Source: Candidatus Atribacteria bacterium
GTDB taxonomy: Bacteria > Atribacterota > Phoenicimicrobiia > Phoenicimicrobiales > Phoenicimicrobiaceae
Assembly (NCBI GenBank): GCA_011056645.1
Contig: DSEL01000155.1
Coordinates: 1 to 41,960, forward strand
Direction of reading: 5' to 3'
Length of the DNA: 41,960 bases
The notes beneath the pieces were generated by a model. It did no database searches, was not told the DNA's origin, and saw only the letters and a program-made list of their open reading frames with translations. Shown piece by piece: positions 41,227 through 41,960 of this stretch (position 1 is the stretch's first letter; the number at the start of each line of letters is the position of its first letter). A program made the position numbers and the translations under genes.

Positions 41227-41960
41227 ATGGCGAAATATAAGATAGCCTGGTTACCGGGTGATGGAATCGGAAATGATGTAATGGAAGCAGCAAAAATTGT
41301 ATTAGATGAACTTAAACTTGATGCAGAATATTTGCCTGGCGATGTGGGTTGGGAATTTTGGAAAAAAGAAGGAAATCCTTTACCTGACAGGACTATAAAA
41401 ATTCTCCAAGATACAGATTGTTGTCTCTTTGGAGCGATAACTTCCAAACCTAAAGAAGAAGCAAAAAAGGAACTTGCCCCCGAACTCAAAGAAAAAGGGT
41501 ATGTTTATTCGAGCCCAATTGTAAGATTACGTCAGGAATTTAAGTTACATACGAACTTACGTCCCTGTAAAGCTTATAAAGGAAACCCTCTCAATTATCG
41601 TGATGATATAGATTTGGTGGTTTTTAGGGAAAATACCGAAGGATTGTACAGTGGAGTAGAGTTTCATCCTCTACCCCAAAAGGTAATGGATTCTCTGGTA
41701 GAAAGTCATCCCAAGATGAAAAGATTTAAAGACATCCCTTTAGAAGATATTGCTTTATCTTGCAGGATCTTTACTCGGAAAGCCTGTCAATCTATTATCC
41801 GTCAGGGTTTTGAATATGCCAAGAAGTATAATAGAAGTTCAGTTACGGTAATTGAGAAACCAAATGTAATCAGAGAAACCAGTGGATTAATGATAAGAGA
41901 GGCTCGTAAAATTGCGCAAGAATATCCTGGAATCGAACTTTGGGAGACCAATGTAGATGC
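41227..41960 (+). CDS. Isocitrate/isopropylmalate-type dehydrogenase (3' end outside window)
   Basis: 244 complete codons are visible. The start is ATG 41227, one base after the small-subunit stop. It has LPGDGIGNDVM at the N-terminus, VRLRQEFKLHTNLRPCKA with the substrate-binding arginines (R102, R112), R134 and Y141 in FRENTEGLYSGVEFH, and K211 with EKPNVIRETSGL; the metal Asp segment lies just past the edge. It would oxidatively decarboxylate a 2-hydroxy acid made by the aconitase-type pair. Cofactor and substrate specificity cannot be called without the C-terminal part. Confidence 0.9.
   Translation, partial: MAKYKIAWLPGDGIGNDVMEAAKIVLDELKLDAEYLPGDVGWEFWKKEGNPLPDRTIKILQDTDCCLFGAITSKPKEEAKKELAPELKEKGYVYSSPIVRLRQEFKLHTNLRPCKAYKGNPLNYRDDIDLVVFRENTEGLYSGVEFHPLPQKVMDSLVESHPKMKRFKDIPLEDIALSCRIFTRKACQSIIRQGFEYAKKYNRSSVTVIEKPNVIRETSGLMIREARKIAQEYPGIELWETNVD

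Noticed and set aside
1-41960. CRISPR array, tRNA or rRNA genes
   Set aside because: No regular repeat-spacer pattern and no tRNA T-arm-like or rRNA stretch was noticed on either strand when reading by eye.

Overview
The window is A/T-rich, gene-dense DNA from an anaerobic bacterium. Nearly all genes lie on the + strand in tightly spaced or overlapping operons with strong GGAGG-type ribosome sites. Aldehyde:ferredoxin oxidoreductase, a selenium/molybdenum hydroxylase maturation island, carbamate kinase and a GTP-type PEP carboxykinase point to a strict anaerobe that ferments nitrogenous or organic acids. The overall style fits a lineage such as Atribacterota or Clostridia, but this is only an inference; there is no rRNA or other phylogenetic marker in the window.

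Layout. (1) 1-3871: a xanthine-dehydrogenase-type molybdenum hydroxylase (FAD, 2Fe-2S and Mo subunits). Its FAD subunit is fused in frame to the tail of an unrelated radical-SAM protein. (2) 3872-6728: an inserted block with a 15-bp direct repeat, an LCM-type methyltransferase, repeat-rich non-coding DNA and a DUF4143 ATPase. It ends in a degenerate second copy of the xdh Mo-subunit 3' end. (3) 6800-12635: the selenium-dependent molybdenum hydroxylase maturation genes yqeC, mocA-like, yqeB, xdhC, yedE-type selenium transporter, TusA-like protein, cysteine desulfurase-family enzyme and DUF3343 Se/S carrier. (4) 12710-17737: a short ModE-type regulator, a molybdopterin-binding protein, DUF364 and an NMT1/TauA-like ABC importer. 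Two near-identical dyad sites (9045-9068 and 13070-13093) tie regions 3 and 4 together.

(5) 17946-32189: an IclR regulator, carbamate kinase, an aspartate-carbamoyltransferase-like enzyme, a complete Liv-type ABC importer, a small ferredoxin-like protein with aldehyde:ferredoxin oxidoreductase, an Asp/Glu/hydantoin racemase, an allantoinase/hydantoinase-type amidohydrolase and PEP carboxykinase. Read together they suggest uptake of an amino-acid or ureide-like compound, racemisation and ring opening of a cyclic ureide, and carbamoyl-phosphate-linked ATP formation. (6) 32192-35258: a scarred region with two pieces of an IS481/IS3-like transposase on opposite strands around a class III aminotransferase, plus a 5'-truncated M20 peptidase pseudogene. 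(7) 35364-41960: a second IclR, then a FadR-type GntR regulator with a clear operator. It heads a cluster of AtuA (DUF1446), DUF4387, an HD-domain protein, an aconitase-family large and small subunit, and an isocitrate/isopropylmalate-type dehydrogenase that runs off the window. This last cluster looks like an undescribed hydroxy-acid isomerisation/oxidative decarboxylation pathway and is the best candidate for new biochemistry here. No tRNA, rRNA or CRISPR array was seen.
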